NCBI RefSeq assembly: GCF_017654505.1 | Contig: NC_054540.1 | Coordinates: 39,977,468-40,041,467, forward strand | Length of the DNA stretch: 64,000 nt | Reading direction: 5' to 3' | From: Polyodon spathula | Lineage: Eukaryota; Chordata; Actinopteri; Acipenseriformes; Polyodontidae | Shown: positions 1-10,135 of the stretch, one piece after another | Layout of the letters: the number at the start of each line of letters is the position of its first letter | Position numbering within the stretch: position 1 is the first letter of the stretch | The notes under the pieces: generated by a model | Told to the model about the DNA's origin: nothing | What the model saw: the letters and a program-made list of their open reading frames with translations, nothing else | Database searches by the model: none | Made by a program: the position numbers and the translations under genes

Positions 1-218
1 AGTGGTTGGGGACAGCGAGTGGTTGGGGATAGTCAGTGGTTGTGAGGACAGCGAGTGGTTGGGGACCGTGAGTGGTTGCAAGGACAGCGAGTGGTTGGGG
101 ACAGCGAGTGGTTGGGGATAGTGAGTGGTTGTGAGGACAGCGAGTGGTTGGGGACAGTGAGTGGTTGGGGATAGTGAGTGGTTGTGAGGACAGCGAGTGG
201 TTGGGGACCGTGAGTGGT
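1..218. repeat. 17-19 bp minisatellite
   Basis: Tandem units of the form AGTGGTTGGGGACAGCG (17 bp) alternate with a 19-bp form containing TTGTGAGGA. Variants end in ATAGTG, ACCGTG or ATAGTC. The array runs from the window edge directly into a poly-C tract that begins a Tc1-like terminal repeat, so its true left end is not visible. Reading frames through it are low-complexity translations, not genes. Confidence 0.9.
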
Positions 219-1173
219 CCCCCCCCCCCCCCCCCCTTGGACTTTTCCACATTTTATCATGTTATAACATGGAATAAAAATGAATTTAGTTAGGAGCTTT
301 TGCCAATGATCAGCACAAAAAAAGTCCATAATGTCAAAGTGAAAAATAAAATCAACAAATTGATCTAAACTAATTACAAATACAAAACAGAAAATAATTG
401 ATTGCATAAATATTCACCCCATTTGTTATGTCACACCTAAATAAGCTCTGGTGCAACCAATTGTCTTTAGAAGTCACATAATTAGTTGAATGGAGTCCAC
501 ATGTGTTCAATTAAGGTGTTTCACATGATTTCAGGTTAAATACACCTGTCTCTGGGAGATCACACAGTTATTTAGTACATTTCCTAACAAAAACTACATT
601 ATGAAGACGAAGGAACATTCAAAAAAAATCTGGAATAAGGTTATTTAAAAGCACCAATCAGGGATAGGATATAAGAACATTTCCAAGACATTGAATATCC
701 CCTGGAGCACAGTAAAGTCCATTATTAAGAAATGGAGAAAATATGGCACAACTGTGAATCTGTCTAGAATATGTGGAAAGAGTTGAAAATTGCTGTTCAC
801 CAAAGGTCCACATCCAACTTGACGGAGCTTGAGCAATTTTGCAAAGAAGAATGGGTTCAAATTGCAGTGTCCAGATGTGTAAAGCTGGTATAGACTTACA
901 CAAACAGACTCATAGCTGTAATTGCTACCAAAGGTGCCTCTACCTAATATTGACTCAAGAGGGTGAATACTTATGCAATAAATTATTTTCTGTTTTGTAT
1001 TTGTAATTAATTTAGAACAATTTGTAGATTTTATTTTTCACTTTGACATTATGGACTTTTTTTTTGCGTTGATCAGTGGCAAAAACTCCTAATTAAATTA
1101 ATTTTGATTCCATGTTGTAACACAATAAAATGTGGAAAAGTCCAAGGGGGGTGAATACTTCTGAGAGCCACTG
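219..1173 (+). mobile_element. Tc1/mariner element, internally deleted, left tip lost
   Basis: The right end is a typical Tc1 terminus, with GGGGTGAATACTTCTGAGAG then CCACTG followed by TA at 1174-1175. The left inverted copy starts only at a poly-C run (219-236) and TTGGACTTTTCC, so the outermost 25 or so bases are missing and replaced by the minisatellite. Inside are the two ends of a transposase gene (601-953) with the centre removed. At about 955 bp it is too short for a full 1.6-kb element. It is non-autonomous, and mobilisation in trans is inferred only from family behaviour. Confidence 0.85.
601..953 (+). pseudogene. Tc1 transposase, ends only (centre deleted)
   Basis: The start at 601 (ATG AAG ACG AAG GAA) reads as the helix-turn-helix N-terminus of a Tc1 transposase, with the motif ISK-like NISKTLNIPWSTVKSIIKKW after a stop codon around codon 16. 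Near 768-770 it jumps to the C-terminal part (WKELKIAVHQRS, then LTELEQFCKEEW and RLIAVIATKGAST). The whole DDE catalytic core is missing, and further stops interrupt the tail. Family proteins are about 340 residues; roughly 110 codons remain here. It is certainly non-functional. Confidence 0.85.
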
Positions 1174-1189
1174 TATGTCCACTTTCCAA

Positions 1190-2130
1190 TTTTAAAGACT
1201 TCAAACATGCACCCCTTTGTTTCAGGATAAATAGATTCAGTTTTTTCAGCCTGTCTTCATTGCTCAGTCATTTAATCCTTGGGATTTCTGGTTGCTCTTC
1301 TTTGGACTCTCTCCAGGACCACAATGTCCCTTTGGTACTGTGGTGATCAGAATGACACAGTATTCCCAGTACAGTATCACCAGTGCATTATACCTCATCG
1401 TAGCCTTCTTGGGTTTGTCTACTCTACACTTTTGGCTATATAGCCAAGCATTCTGTTTACCTTTTTGACTGTGTAGTTGTTGACAACACTGAGGTTTTTC
1501 TCTAGTGTGCCTGTTCTAGTTCTGTCCCCTCACCCCACCATTTGGAATTTGGACCTTGCATTTTTGTGAGCATCATGTAACACTTTACATTTACTGAAAG
1601 TGAATTTTATGTGCCATGTTTCTGCTCAGTTCTGTAGATCTAAATCTGGGTAGATATGGGTAAATCTGTCTGACACTTGCTCAAACTTTCTGACATCTGG
1701 AAAGTTGACAAGTTTACTTAATAAGTATTACTTTTTTCCATATTCCTTCATTTAAGTTGTTGGTGTAGATAAGGAACATCAGTGGTCCAAGGAAGGAGCC
1801 CTGCAGCACCCCATTGAGTACATTCCAGTTAGAGTTTTCCTGTCTTAGAAATACTCTCTACTTTCTGTGTGTTAACCTTTTTTTATATCCACTTGCATGT
1901 AATAACTTGTATTCCCACAGATTGCAGTTTAAAGATTCGTCTTTCATGTGGGACTTTGTCAAAAGATTTTTGGAAGCCCAAGTGTATGATGTCATAGGCT
2001 TTTTTGGTATCCATCATTTGTCAAATAGGAGCTGCTTTTTCTGAATCTGTGTTGCCTTTCTCCTGTATACATACTCCTCTAGTCTCCCTCTTACGAATGA
2101 TTCCACGATTTTACATGTTATGATGGATAA
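1190..2130 (-). mobile_element. CR1-like LINE fragment, old and diverged
   Basis: Read on the minus strand, this matches the C-terminal half of a CR1 ORF2 in pieces. 1946-2005 corresponds to the reverse transcriptase block around YLDFQKAFDKV (here seen as the complement of GGGACTTTGTCAAAAGA...). 1210-1330 corresponds to the tail where related copies encode LFSLEQRR and VQRR. No frame stays open for more than about 75 codons. It is more diverged than the CR1 copies at 4.8, 22.3, 34.8 and 45.5 kb and probably belongs to another, older subfamily. It is truncated at both ends. Confidence 0.65.
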
Positions 2131-2696
2131 CTTAATGTTCCTGCCCAAGTGTTTGCCTGAAGCCGGGAAGCAGTTGTCTGATTGGCTTCATTAACAATTG
2201 GACCATACTCCAGACAATAACCCTGAGATTCAGAGCAAATTACAATTCAAAGGTCATCCAGCATTTGTTATTGGAATTAAAAAAATATGTGACCTTTCCT
2301 GAGAACAGAAAAGACTGTTGGAGCAGAGGTGGGGGAAATCTACCCACTTCTGTTTAATTTTCTTCTTGAATGTTTTCTTGGTTTATAAACAATAACAGCT
2401 GGTGTTCCCTTTCAAGTACGAAATGTAAATATTACCGAATGGGTGTTTACCTCCTAAAGACCCGAATCCTATTTACTGTATATCAAAGCTGCTTTCTGAG
2501 CCTGTGACATAGTTGTAATCCCGCCCCCAAGGGATCAAAAGAGCTGCAGTCACACATCTCTTCAAAATTTTTCCTTTTAAGACTGATCTAATCAGAGAGC
2601 CTTGCTGGACATAAGTACACGGTACATTGTTTTAATCACATTATATGTGCTTTATATAATGTATGTGGTATATATTTAATAATCTTAGTGATATAT
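2131..2696. other. unassigned stretch, possible DIRS-type terminus
   Basis: No convincing gene. At 2403-2424 the string GTTCCCTTTCAAGTACGAA resembles the terminal motif TCCCTTTCAATTCGAAGATG of the DIRS-like copies elsewhere in this window, so part of this stretch may be a decayed terminus of another such family. That resemblance is short and unproven. Confidence 0.3.
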
Positions 2697-2723
2697 ATTT
2701 AAGATATATATATAATATATCTA

Positions 2724-2794
<71 letters not shown>
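2697..2794. repeat. (TA)n microsatellite
   Basis: Alternating TA with a few interruptions at the left, then uninterrupted to about 2794. Confidence 0.95.
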
Positions 2795-2799
<5 letters not shown>

Positions 2800-3158
2800 C
2801 ATAATACGTATAAAGATATGTGATACACGGACACACTAGTTACATCATGCTTGGCCTTGTGCTCCGTTGAAGCCAGCGGCTTGCGTTGCTCCTTTCCAGG
2901 GACCCAGCACCTTAAGTCGGCTGACTTTGTGCTGTCCCCCCAAGCTGGAGCTTATTATTTTTCTCCTTTTTGTTACTTTTGTCACTACGAGACGTTATAT
3001 ATATTTGTATATATTTGTAATTGTTTTATTTCTGTTTTACAGCTGTCACAAGCAGGCCTGTCTGTAACATGGTGCTTGACACATTTACAGTAAGAGTAAG
3101 AGCAGCTGCTGTGCAGGACAGAAATACTAGCTTCAGCTTTTTTATTAGTTGTATTATA
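2795..3158. other. no recognised feature
   Basis: Moderately GC-rich (2850-2945), then T-rich. Short overlapping frames exist but show no family signature. The final TA (3157-3158) is the left target duplication of the next transposon. Confidence 0.5.
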
Positions 3159-4805
3159 CAGTGGCTTGCGAAGGTATTGACCCCCCTTGGCATTTTTCCT
3201 ATTTTGTTGCCTTACAACCTGGAATTAAAATGGATTTTTATTTGGATTTCATGTAATGGACATACACAAAACAGTCCAAATTGGTGAAGTGAAATGAAAA
3301 AAATAACTTGTTTCAAAAAATTATAAAAAATAAATAACGGAAAAGTGGTGCATGCATATGTATTCACCCCCTTTGCTATTAAGCCTCTAAATAAGATCTG
3401 GTGCAACCAATTACCTTCAGAAGTCACATAATTAGTTAAATAAAGTTCACCTGTGTACAATCTAAGTGTCACATGATCTGTCACATGATCTCAGTATATA
3501 TACACCTGTTCTGAAAGGTCCCAGAGTCTGCAAAACCACTAAGCAAGGGGCACCATCAAGCAATCGGCACCATGAAGACCAAGGAGCTCTCCAAACAGGT
3601 CAGGGGCAAAGTTGTGGAGAAGTACAGATCAGGGTTGGGTTATAAAAAAATATCCAAAACTTCGAACATCCTACGGAGCACCATTAAAGCCATTATTAAA
3701 AAATGGAAAGAATATGGCACCACATTAAACCTGGCAAGAGAGGGCCGCCCACCAAAACTCACGGACCAGGCAAGGAGGGCATTAATCAGAGAGGCAACAA
3801 AGAAACCAAAGATAACCCTGAAAGAGCTGCAAAGCTCCACAGTGGAGATTGGAGTATCTGTCCATAGGACCACTTTAAGCCGTACACTCCACAGAGCTGG
3901 GCTTTATGGAAGAGTGGCCAGAAAAAAAGCCACTGCTTAAAGAAAAAAATAAGCAAACATGTTTGGTGTTTGCCAAAAGGCATGTGGGAGACTCCCCAAA
4001 CATATGGAAGAAGGTACTCTGGTCAGATGAGACTAAAATTGAGCTTTTTGGCCATCAAGGAAAACGTTATGTCTGGCGCAAACCCAACACCTCTCATCAC
4101 CCCGAGAACACCATCCCCACAGTGAAGCATGATGGTGGCAGGATCATGCTGTGGGGATGTTTTTCATCGGCAAGGACTGGGAAACTGGTCAGAATTGAAG
4201 GAATGATGGATGGCGCTAAATACAGGGAAATTCTTGAGGGAAACCTGTTTCAGTCTTCCAGAGATTTGAGACTGGGATGGAGGTTCACCTTCCAGCAGGA
4301 CAATGACCCTAAGCATTCTGCTAAAGCAACACTCGAGTGGTTTAATGGGAAACATTTAAATATCTTGGAATGGCCTAGTCAAAGTCCAGACCTCAATCCA
4401 ATTGAGAATCTGTGGTATGACTTAAAGATTGCTGTACACCAGCGGAACCCATCCAACTTGAAGGAGCTGGAGCAGTTTTGCCTTGAAGAATGGGCAAAAA
4501 TCCCAGTGGCTAGATGTGCCAAGCTTATAGAGACATACCCCAAGAGACTTGCAGTTGTAATTGCTGCAAAAGGTGGCTCTACAAAGTATTGACTTTGGGG
4601 GGGGGAATACTTATGCACGCTCAAGTTTTCTGTTTTTTTGTCTTATTTCTTGTTTGTTTCACAATAAAAAATATTTTGCATCTTCAAAGTGGTAGGTATG
4701 TTATGTAAATCAAATGATACAAACCCCCAAAAAATCCCAGGTTGTAAGGCAACAAAACAAAATAGGAAAAATGCCAAGGGGGGTCAATACTTGTGCAAGC
4801 CACTG
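3159..4805 (+). mobile_element. Tc1/mariner element, full length (1647 bp)
   Basis: The left end CAGTGGCTTGCGAAGGTATTGA and the right end reading inward from CAGTGGCTTGCACAAGTATTGA form long inverted repeats that continue through CCCCCTTGGCATTTTTCCTATTTTG-type sequence (GTTGTAAGGC near 4741 mirrors GCCTTACAAC near 3211). Both ends are flanked by TA (3157-3158 and 4806-4807), the Tc1 target duplication. One transposase gene fills the centre. It is the best-preserved DNA transposon of the window. Confidence 0.95.
3572..4592 (+). pseudogene. Tc1 transposase, one frameshift
   Basis: The start at 3572 gives the N-terminal helix-turn-helix pair (SKQVRGKVVEKYRSGLGYKK, then ILRSTIKAIIKKW) and an AT-hook-like GRPPKLT. 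The frame breaks at an A-run near 3925-3931, where one extra A shifts into a stop at 3940. The second frame (from about 3906) carries the rest, about 340 residues in all as is usual for Tc1. The catalytic acids are present: D in LWSDETK, D in FQQDNDPKH, and E in NPIENLW with exactly 34 residues between the last two (DD34E). It cuts and pastes at TA dinucleotides in family members. The single frameshift makes this copy inactive unless the base is an assembly error. Confidence 0.93.
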
Positions 4806-4825
4806 TAACCAGAGTATCCCAATAC

Positions 4826-5735
4826 CACTTTATCTAATCTCCATTTGTGACCCCTTGTCTTTCTTTCTTTTTTCAGGTCAAAAAAGTCCCCTGGGTCAAA
4901 TTTGTCAATACGTTTTAGAATTTTGAATGCTTGAATCAAATGATGGTGTGGTCTTCTTTGTTCAAGACTGAATAGATTCAATTCTTTTAGCCTGTCTGCA
5001 TATGACATGCCTTTTAAACCAAGAATATTTCTGGTCACTCTTCTTTGCACTCTTTCTACAGCAGCAATATCCTTTTTGTACGAGGTGACCAGAACTGAAC
5101 ACAATATTCCAGATGAGGTCTTACTAATGTGTTGTAAAGTTAATTTTAAATGTAACACTTTTCACTATATATATATCCAATCATTTTGTTGGCCATTTTT
5201 ATAGCTTCCCCACATTGTCCAGAAGAAGACATTTCTGAGTCAACATAAACTCCAAAATCTTTTTCATAGATTTCTTCATCAATTTCAGTATCTCACATAT
5301 GGTATTTATAATGGACATTTTTATTGCCTGCATGCAATACCTTACACTTTTCTATTTTAAATGTCATTTGCCATGTGTCTGCCCAGTTTTGAGTCTTGTC
5401 CAGATCATTTTGAATGACATTTACTGCTGCAACAGTGCTTGCCACTCCTCCTATTTTTGTGTCATCTGCAAATTTAACAAGTTTGTTTACTATACCAGAA
5501 TCTAAGCCATTAATGTAGATTAGGAAGAGCAGAGGACCTAATGCTGATCTATTTCTATTCTAATCAGTTTCTACATGTTAACCATTCCCTAATCCATGTG
5601 TAGGCATTTCCTTCAATCCCTACTGTGTTCAGTTTGAGAATTAATCTTTTATGTGAGACTTTGTCAAAAGCTTTCTGGAAATCTAAATACACCATGTCAT
5701 ATGCTTTGCAATTATCCATTGTCGATGTTGCATCA
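4826..5735 (-). mobile_element. CR1-clade LINE fragment
   Basis: The minus strand encodes the reverse transcriptase C-terminal half. It runs from YLDFQKAFDKV-like sequence near 5690 through the FADD region near 5470 to VQRRVTRNILGLKGMSYADR and LFSLEQRR near 4950-5060. The last 100 or so codons and the 3' end are missing, as the fragment stops next to the Tc1 element's right flank. The 5' end is truncated at about 5735, normal for LINEs. Several frameshifts separate the blocks. Confidence 0.85.
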
Positions 5736-5744
5736 TTAGCTAGA

Positions 5745-6112
5745 CATTATACTATGCATTGCATTGCATTGCTTGCTCCTTGCATTATGCCCAGTTTCCA
5801 TCCTTGTGAAACATGCAAGGTCAATCTGTCTGTGGAGGACAAGCATGGCAGATGCTGTTCGTGCCTGGGCCCAGAGCATGCCACGGAGGTACTAGTTAAC
5901 CGCAATGTCTGCGATGTGTGTGCCCCTTTCTTCAAGTGCACGCTGGAGATGAGGTTGTCCCACAGCTCTAAAGAGAGCTCTGCGCCAAGGAAGAGCAGAT
6001 GACGCATCTGGGAAAGTAACCCATGCTCAAAACTGTCTTCACAGTCTTCATCATCCTCCTCAAGCTCTGCTTTTCCTTCCTCTCCTCCCCGGAAGAGGAA
6101 AAAGAGTTGCCT
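5745..6112 (+). pseudogene. DIRS-like gag, N-terminal fragment
   Basis: A reading frame at 5745-6002 contains PSFHPCETCKVNLSVEDKHG followed by CSCLGPEHATEVL and CDVCAPF, that is CxxC...CxxC...H...CxxC. The same pattern occurs in the gag of the DIRS-like copies at 24.6 kb (PCTACNTKIPQEDKH) and 44.4 kb (minus). In DIRS elements the first ORF is a Gag-like protein. The frame ends in a stop at 6002, and acidic, serine-rich sequence continues in another frame to the start of the next transposon. It is an orphan piece with no terminal repeats. Confidence 0.7.
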
Positions 6113-6117
6113 ATATA

Positions 6118-6733
6118 CAGTTATAGTCAAAAGTTGACATACCCCAATAGAAATTAATAATTTCTAGAAATTTCTCGAAAACAGGAAATTTTAGGAAAAA
6201 TCTTTTGTACAAAAGTCTTGCTATTGTGGATGAGGAACAAAGTTACAAGAAAAAATGTCTACAATTGTTTATTTCAGCAACTTTTTTGCAAAACTCCAGA
6301 AATACTAATTAAAAAGTATTCATACCCTTTGATGCTATGATAATATTGTCTACAAGTTGTTAGAAATTTCAACTTGATAATGCAGAACCTAATTCTAGAA
6401 AAGGCTGTTCACAAGATAAGCCATCGAAATTTGAATGAACTGGAACAATTTTACATTGAAGAATGGTCAAAAATCAATAAAGAATCATGCCAAAAGCTCA
6501 CTGATAAATTTCCTAATCATTTAAAAGAGGTTGTTATTGTTAAATGTGCCTCAACTAGCTATTAATTTCATTTTCATTCTTAGAGTATGAATACTGTCAA
6601 ATTAATATTTTTCCAGCTTGTTTTCCTCATCCATAAAAGCAAAACTTTTGCTACAAAAGATTTTTCCTATAATTATTTGTTTTCTAGGAATTATAAATTT
6701 CCATTGGTGTATGTAAATGTTTGACTACAGCTT
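6118..6733 (+). mobile_element. Tc1-like element, internally deleted
   Basis: The left end CAGTTATAGTCAAAAGTT and the right end (reading inward AAGCTGTAGTCAAACATT) are inverted over about 90 bp, including GGAAAAATCTTTTGTA near both ends. TA precedes the left end at 6116-6117. The element is only about 615 bp and retains the transposase C-terminus alone. It is AT-rich and diverged from the other Tc1 families of this window. Confidence 0.8.
6400..6565 (+). pseudogene. Tc1 transposase, C-terminal remnant
   Basis: The open frame reads KAVHKISHRNLNELEQFYIE, EEWSKIN and then KEVVIVKCASTSY with a stop. It aligns with the last 50 residues of the 3572-4592 transposase (LKIAVHQRNPSNLKELEQF ... AVVIAAKGGSTKY). 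All catalytic residues lie upstream and are deleted. Confidence 0.85.
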
Positions 6734-7267
6734 TCATCTGTGTTGGATTCTATAATTAACTTTGAGTACAACAAACTGAGCATTTTGGCTTCAGTGCCTG
6801 TCTGAACAACCCCAGGGTTGCTTACCAGGGTCCTAATGCCCTCAAATTCCACAAAGGTAATTGGTTGGGCAATATAATTTTAATTTGAATGTATTATGGT
6901 GTAATATGTTTAAAGCACATTAAAGACTATACATTTGCATTTTGGAAGAAATGTTTGTCCAAGAAGTAAGCCCTTCCAGGATTCCACAATTGCTTAAAAA
7001 ATTGCTCTCTCTCTCTCTCTCTCTCACCCACCCCCCCCCCTCCAAAAACTCAAAGATTTGCTTCCTACTATCACTGTACATATCACTAGAGCGCATATAC
7101 ACTATTTGTATAGTAAGTCGTGTGACAGGGTTTCAGCATGAGCTTTTGTTCAGCTGTGGAGAGAATCGTAAGGCCATCGGTTAGCTCTGGAAACAAATCT
7201 AAATTAGCACTGAATATAACGGCAGAAGATAGGGCATAAATGCAAAATGCAAGTCCAGTATTTCCAA
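6734..7267. other. no gene; CT/C-rich tract
   Basis: No family signature. A (CT)n run at about 7003-7025 passes into a C-rich run (7026-7043). Confidence 0.6.
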
Positions 7268-7269
7268 TA

Positions 7270-7567
7270 ACGTTAGTTTACCTACCGTAAACCTGGTTCT
7301 CTGAAAGAGAAGATGGCCACCAAAACATAGTTATGGGATATACGCCTGCCTATTGGTAGATGTCACTGAGCTCTTTCTATCAAAGCTGCCGATAGGCCCC
7401 CTCCCCTTTCTGACCCCCCGTTCCAGCCTACCGAGGGTACATAACCGTCATGCAGGGGAGCCTCATCCTCTTTTTGCGACGAAACTGTGATGTCGACCAA
7501 CGCGACCTTGTGGTTGGTGACCATCTTCTCTTTCAGTGAACCAGGTTTACGGTAGGTAAACTAACAT
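7270..7567. repeat. DIRS terminal hairpin (inverted 45-bp arms)
   Basis: ACGTTAGTTTACCTACCGTA at 7270 and its inverted copy ending near 7560 (TACGGTAGGTAAACTAACAT) frame about 205 bp. Arms of about 45 bp, including CTGGTTC-CTGAAAGAGAAGATG, can pair. Inverted ends of DIRS elements serve circularisation and recombinase recognition; that role here is inference. Confidence 0.85.
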
Positions 7568-7686
7568 TCCCTTTCAATTCGAAGATGGCTACCAAAACCT
7601 TGTTATGGGAAAACGAGTAGAAGAGCCGTTGAGAGGGAGAAAAGAAAGGGAGCATATGAGGGACGCCTAGCCCTGCCTGACCAAAG

Positions 7687-8495
7687 TCAGCGGTGCGAGT
7701 GTGCAACCTCAAGGACCCTAGTGCCAACAGAGAGCAATGAGGGATCTATCATGTTCAGGTGACTGGAAAAAGTATGTGGTGTAGCCCAGCTTGCCGCATC
7801 ACAAATTTCAGCCATGGAGGCACCTCGAAAGAGGGCCCATGACGTAGCCATACCTCTCGTGGAATGTGCAGCTACCAGTCCAGGCACGGGTAAGCCAGCA
7901 GCATCATACGCTATTGAGACTGTGTCGGCAATCCAATGTGACTGTCGCTGCTTCGAAAGGGGCTGTCCCAGGGTCTGTGTTCCATGGCAGACGAAGAGCT
8001 GGTCAGACTGTCGTAGCGTTCTCGTCCTATCCACACAACATTCATGTGGAAGGCTGTAACCACTTTGGGGAGAAAAGCAGAGTTTTCATGCAGTGACACT
8101 CTGCTACCATCTTCCCAAATACACATGCAGGAGCTATGTACGGACAGCACCTGCAGCTCACTAACCCGCTTTGCGGAGGTGATAGCCAAGCGGAAGGCTG
8201 TCTTCATGGACAGGTGCTTCAACTCAATGGAGTATATAGGCTCAAACAGGGCCTGCGAGAGAGCCTCCAGTACAATCGCAAGGCTTCATTTAGAGAGAGT
8301 AGCCTTCCTAGGAGGGAACAATCGCAGAGGCCTCAGAGAAACCTGGTAGCCAGAAAATGCGTGCCCTGGGACATTGAGTCAATGGGGGCATGGCAAGCAG
8401 AAATAGCTCCTAGGTATTCCTTCAGTGTGGAAGGTGATCTACCAGCATCAAGCAGATCTTGCAGAAACTGCAAGATGACAGGCATGTGACTGGAG
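7687..8495 (-). pseudogene. tyrosine recombinase of DIRS copy 1
   Basis: The minus-strand frames give the N-terminal SAM-like part (LQFLQDLLDAGRSPSTLKEY, ISACHAPIDSM), then FRLAITSAKRVSELQVLSVH, the conserved recombinase box with the first catalytic Arg. Next comes the C-terminal HSTRGMATSWALF and MAEICDAASWATPHTF, matching the HxxR-type box of DIRS recombinases. It would join the circular cDNA to the target without an integrase. Frameshifts near 8030-8200 break it into at least three pieces. It begins directly at the deletion junction with the reverse transcriptase. Confidence 0.85.
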
Positions 8496-8910
8496 GATAG
8501 CGTCTACGCACTTTGAAAACGTATGGGGAGCCAGGGAGAGGCCGAACAGCAGCACAGAAAACTCGTACACGCTGCCTTGAAAGGCAAAGCAGAGATATTT
8601 CCTGTGCTTTGGACGAATGGGAAGATGAAAATACGTGTCCCGTAAGTCCACCATGGTAAACAAGTCACTGGACAGACTGGAGTATGTGACGATGAGTCAG
8701 CATTCGAAACCCCTTCTGTTTCAGAAACCGGTTGAGGAACTGCAGGTCCAGGATGGGGCGAAAGCCACCATCTCGCTTCGGTACCAGAAAGTATCTCAAG
8801 TAAAATCCCTCTCCGAGAGAGGTGGGATCTACGAGATGAATGGTGCACTTGTCCAACAAGGCTGCCACTTTGGTCTGGAGCACCGACGCTTGAAGCGGAT
8901 CAGTCACTTA
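8449..8910 (-). pseudogene. DIRS reverse transcriptase, N-terminal part
   Basis: Minus-strand frames contain DPLQASVLQTKVAALLDK, FYLRYFLVPKRDGGFRPILD, then, after a frameshift near 8664, MVDLRDTYFHLPIRPKHRKY and FSVLLFGLSLAPHTFSK. These are reverse transcriptase fingers and the first catalytic Asp block (VDLRDTYF). The catalytic double-Asp box and RNase H are absent, because the sequence passes at VDAILQSH into recombinase sequence in another frame. Confidence 0.88.
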
Positions 8911-9009
8911 TGTAGTCATGATGCAGTGAAAAGGAGGGGGTCTCAAGCAAAACTGAAGAGTGTAATGCATTGGAGGTGCAAGTGCACCAGTAGTGAAGCG
9001 GTTGTGCCG

Positions 9010-9740
9010 TAAATTGGGCCTGAGGCCGCCAGACCTCAGAGGCCCTGCTGGTGCAGTTGATACTGAGACGGGGCTAGTAGTGGCAGTTGCCTAGGGAGGA
9101 TGCCCTGAAACCACCTTCTAGGGTTTTGCTGCAAGTCACGCCCACCACACTGTGGGAGGGTCCTGCCACTCAAGATGAAGCCTGTAGACGATGCCTAAGG
9201 TCACGGCGATAGAGAGTGCATCCTCGTATGAGCAAAGAGCCTGGTTGATCCGCTCACCCTGCTCTCCCACGGAGAGGTCAGGGGGTGGTAAAGCAACTGC
9301 GATCGGCACAGGGGGTGAGGCCGGAGCTGATGGGGCCTGCTGCCTCTATGACAGCTCCATGATCTGGCCGATCTGAGCTTTCATGTCCATAATATCCCGC
9401 GTTTGCCGGGACTTCTTCACCCGTTTAGCTGTAGGTGACGGGGAGCGGCTGCGGGTAGACACAGATGCTTGCGCACAGGGTATCCCCCTGGAGGGGCTCT
9501 GTGATGGCATTGGGAGGCGTGGCTGGGGGGGGGCACACCGTGAGGGACAAAGAACGCCCCCGTGTGACTTTCTCCAGGCGATTGGCGAGCACTCGGGGAT
9601 GAAAAGCCGCTTAGATGTCGCATGAGCCTTGCAGGGCTGAGGAGGCGTGTGCAGGGCCTAAGCACCATGCACACATGCTGTGCCTGTCCTTTTGTGGGAT
9701 ATTAGTCCCACAGGCCTCACAGGCATGGAAGCCAGCCCTG
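9010..9740 (-). pseudogene. DIRS gag of copy 1, internally deleted
   Basis: The minus strand near 9720-9640 has the Cys/His segment also seen in copies 2 and 3, with a stop inside it. Next come proline-rich GAFFVPHGVPPPSHASQ, a helical segment similar to copy 3 (RQTRDIMDMKAQIGQIMELS versus ARDIKDIKAQMDQVLELLAK), and an acidic stretch (CSYEDALSIAVTLG) that joins abruptly near 9200 to the gag C-terminus. Copy 2 shows that about 290 codons are missing between those parts. DIRS Gag presumably packages the RNA; this one cannot be complete. Confidence 0.75.
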
Positions 9741-9744
9741 CCCG

Positions 9745-10135
9745 TCAACACCAAATGCACTGAGCACCATGTGCACCACGTGCACCAAGCACCATGTGCA
9801 CAGGGACTAAAGCCAACGAGTACTGTGCAGCACGAGTCCTGTGCGCACTGCGTGCACTAAGCATGGGGCAATAGATAATGCGTGCACCGTGTGCACCAAA
9901 CACCGCGTGCACCGAGCACCTCGTGTCTGCAGCACCGAGTATAATGTTCACCGCGTGCACCTCTTGCACCGAGCACCACGTGTACTGCGTTCCGTGCAGC
10001 ACTGGGTATAATGTGCACCTCGCGCAATGAGCACCATGTGCACCGAGTACTGCGTGCACACCAGCACCGAGTACCGTGCAGCACCAGGCACCACATGCAC
10101 CGAGTACCATGCAGCACCGGCGCACTAGCCTCTAT
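9745..10135 (-). repeat. GTGC-motif imperfect repeat leader
   Basis: Dozens of imperfect units around GCACC-GAGCACC/TGCGTGCACC with a period of about 9-11 bp. The long frames here (Ala/His/Gly/Cys-rich) are repeat translations. A similar GTGC-rich block precedes gag in copy 3 (24080-24540), and its edge is seen in copy 2 (44470-44540), so it belongs to the retrotransposon leader. Confidence 0.85.

Noticed and set aside
33..407. 124-codon minus-strand frame
   Set aside because: It is the translation of the minisatellite and a Tc1 terminal repeat.
2403..2424. DIRS-like terminal motif
   Set aside because: Only about 16 of 22 bases recall the motif and no hairpin or coding part could be linked to it; kept only as a note in the unassigned stretch.
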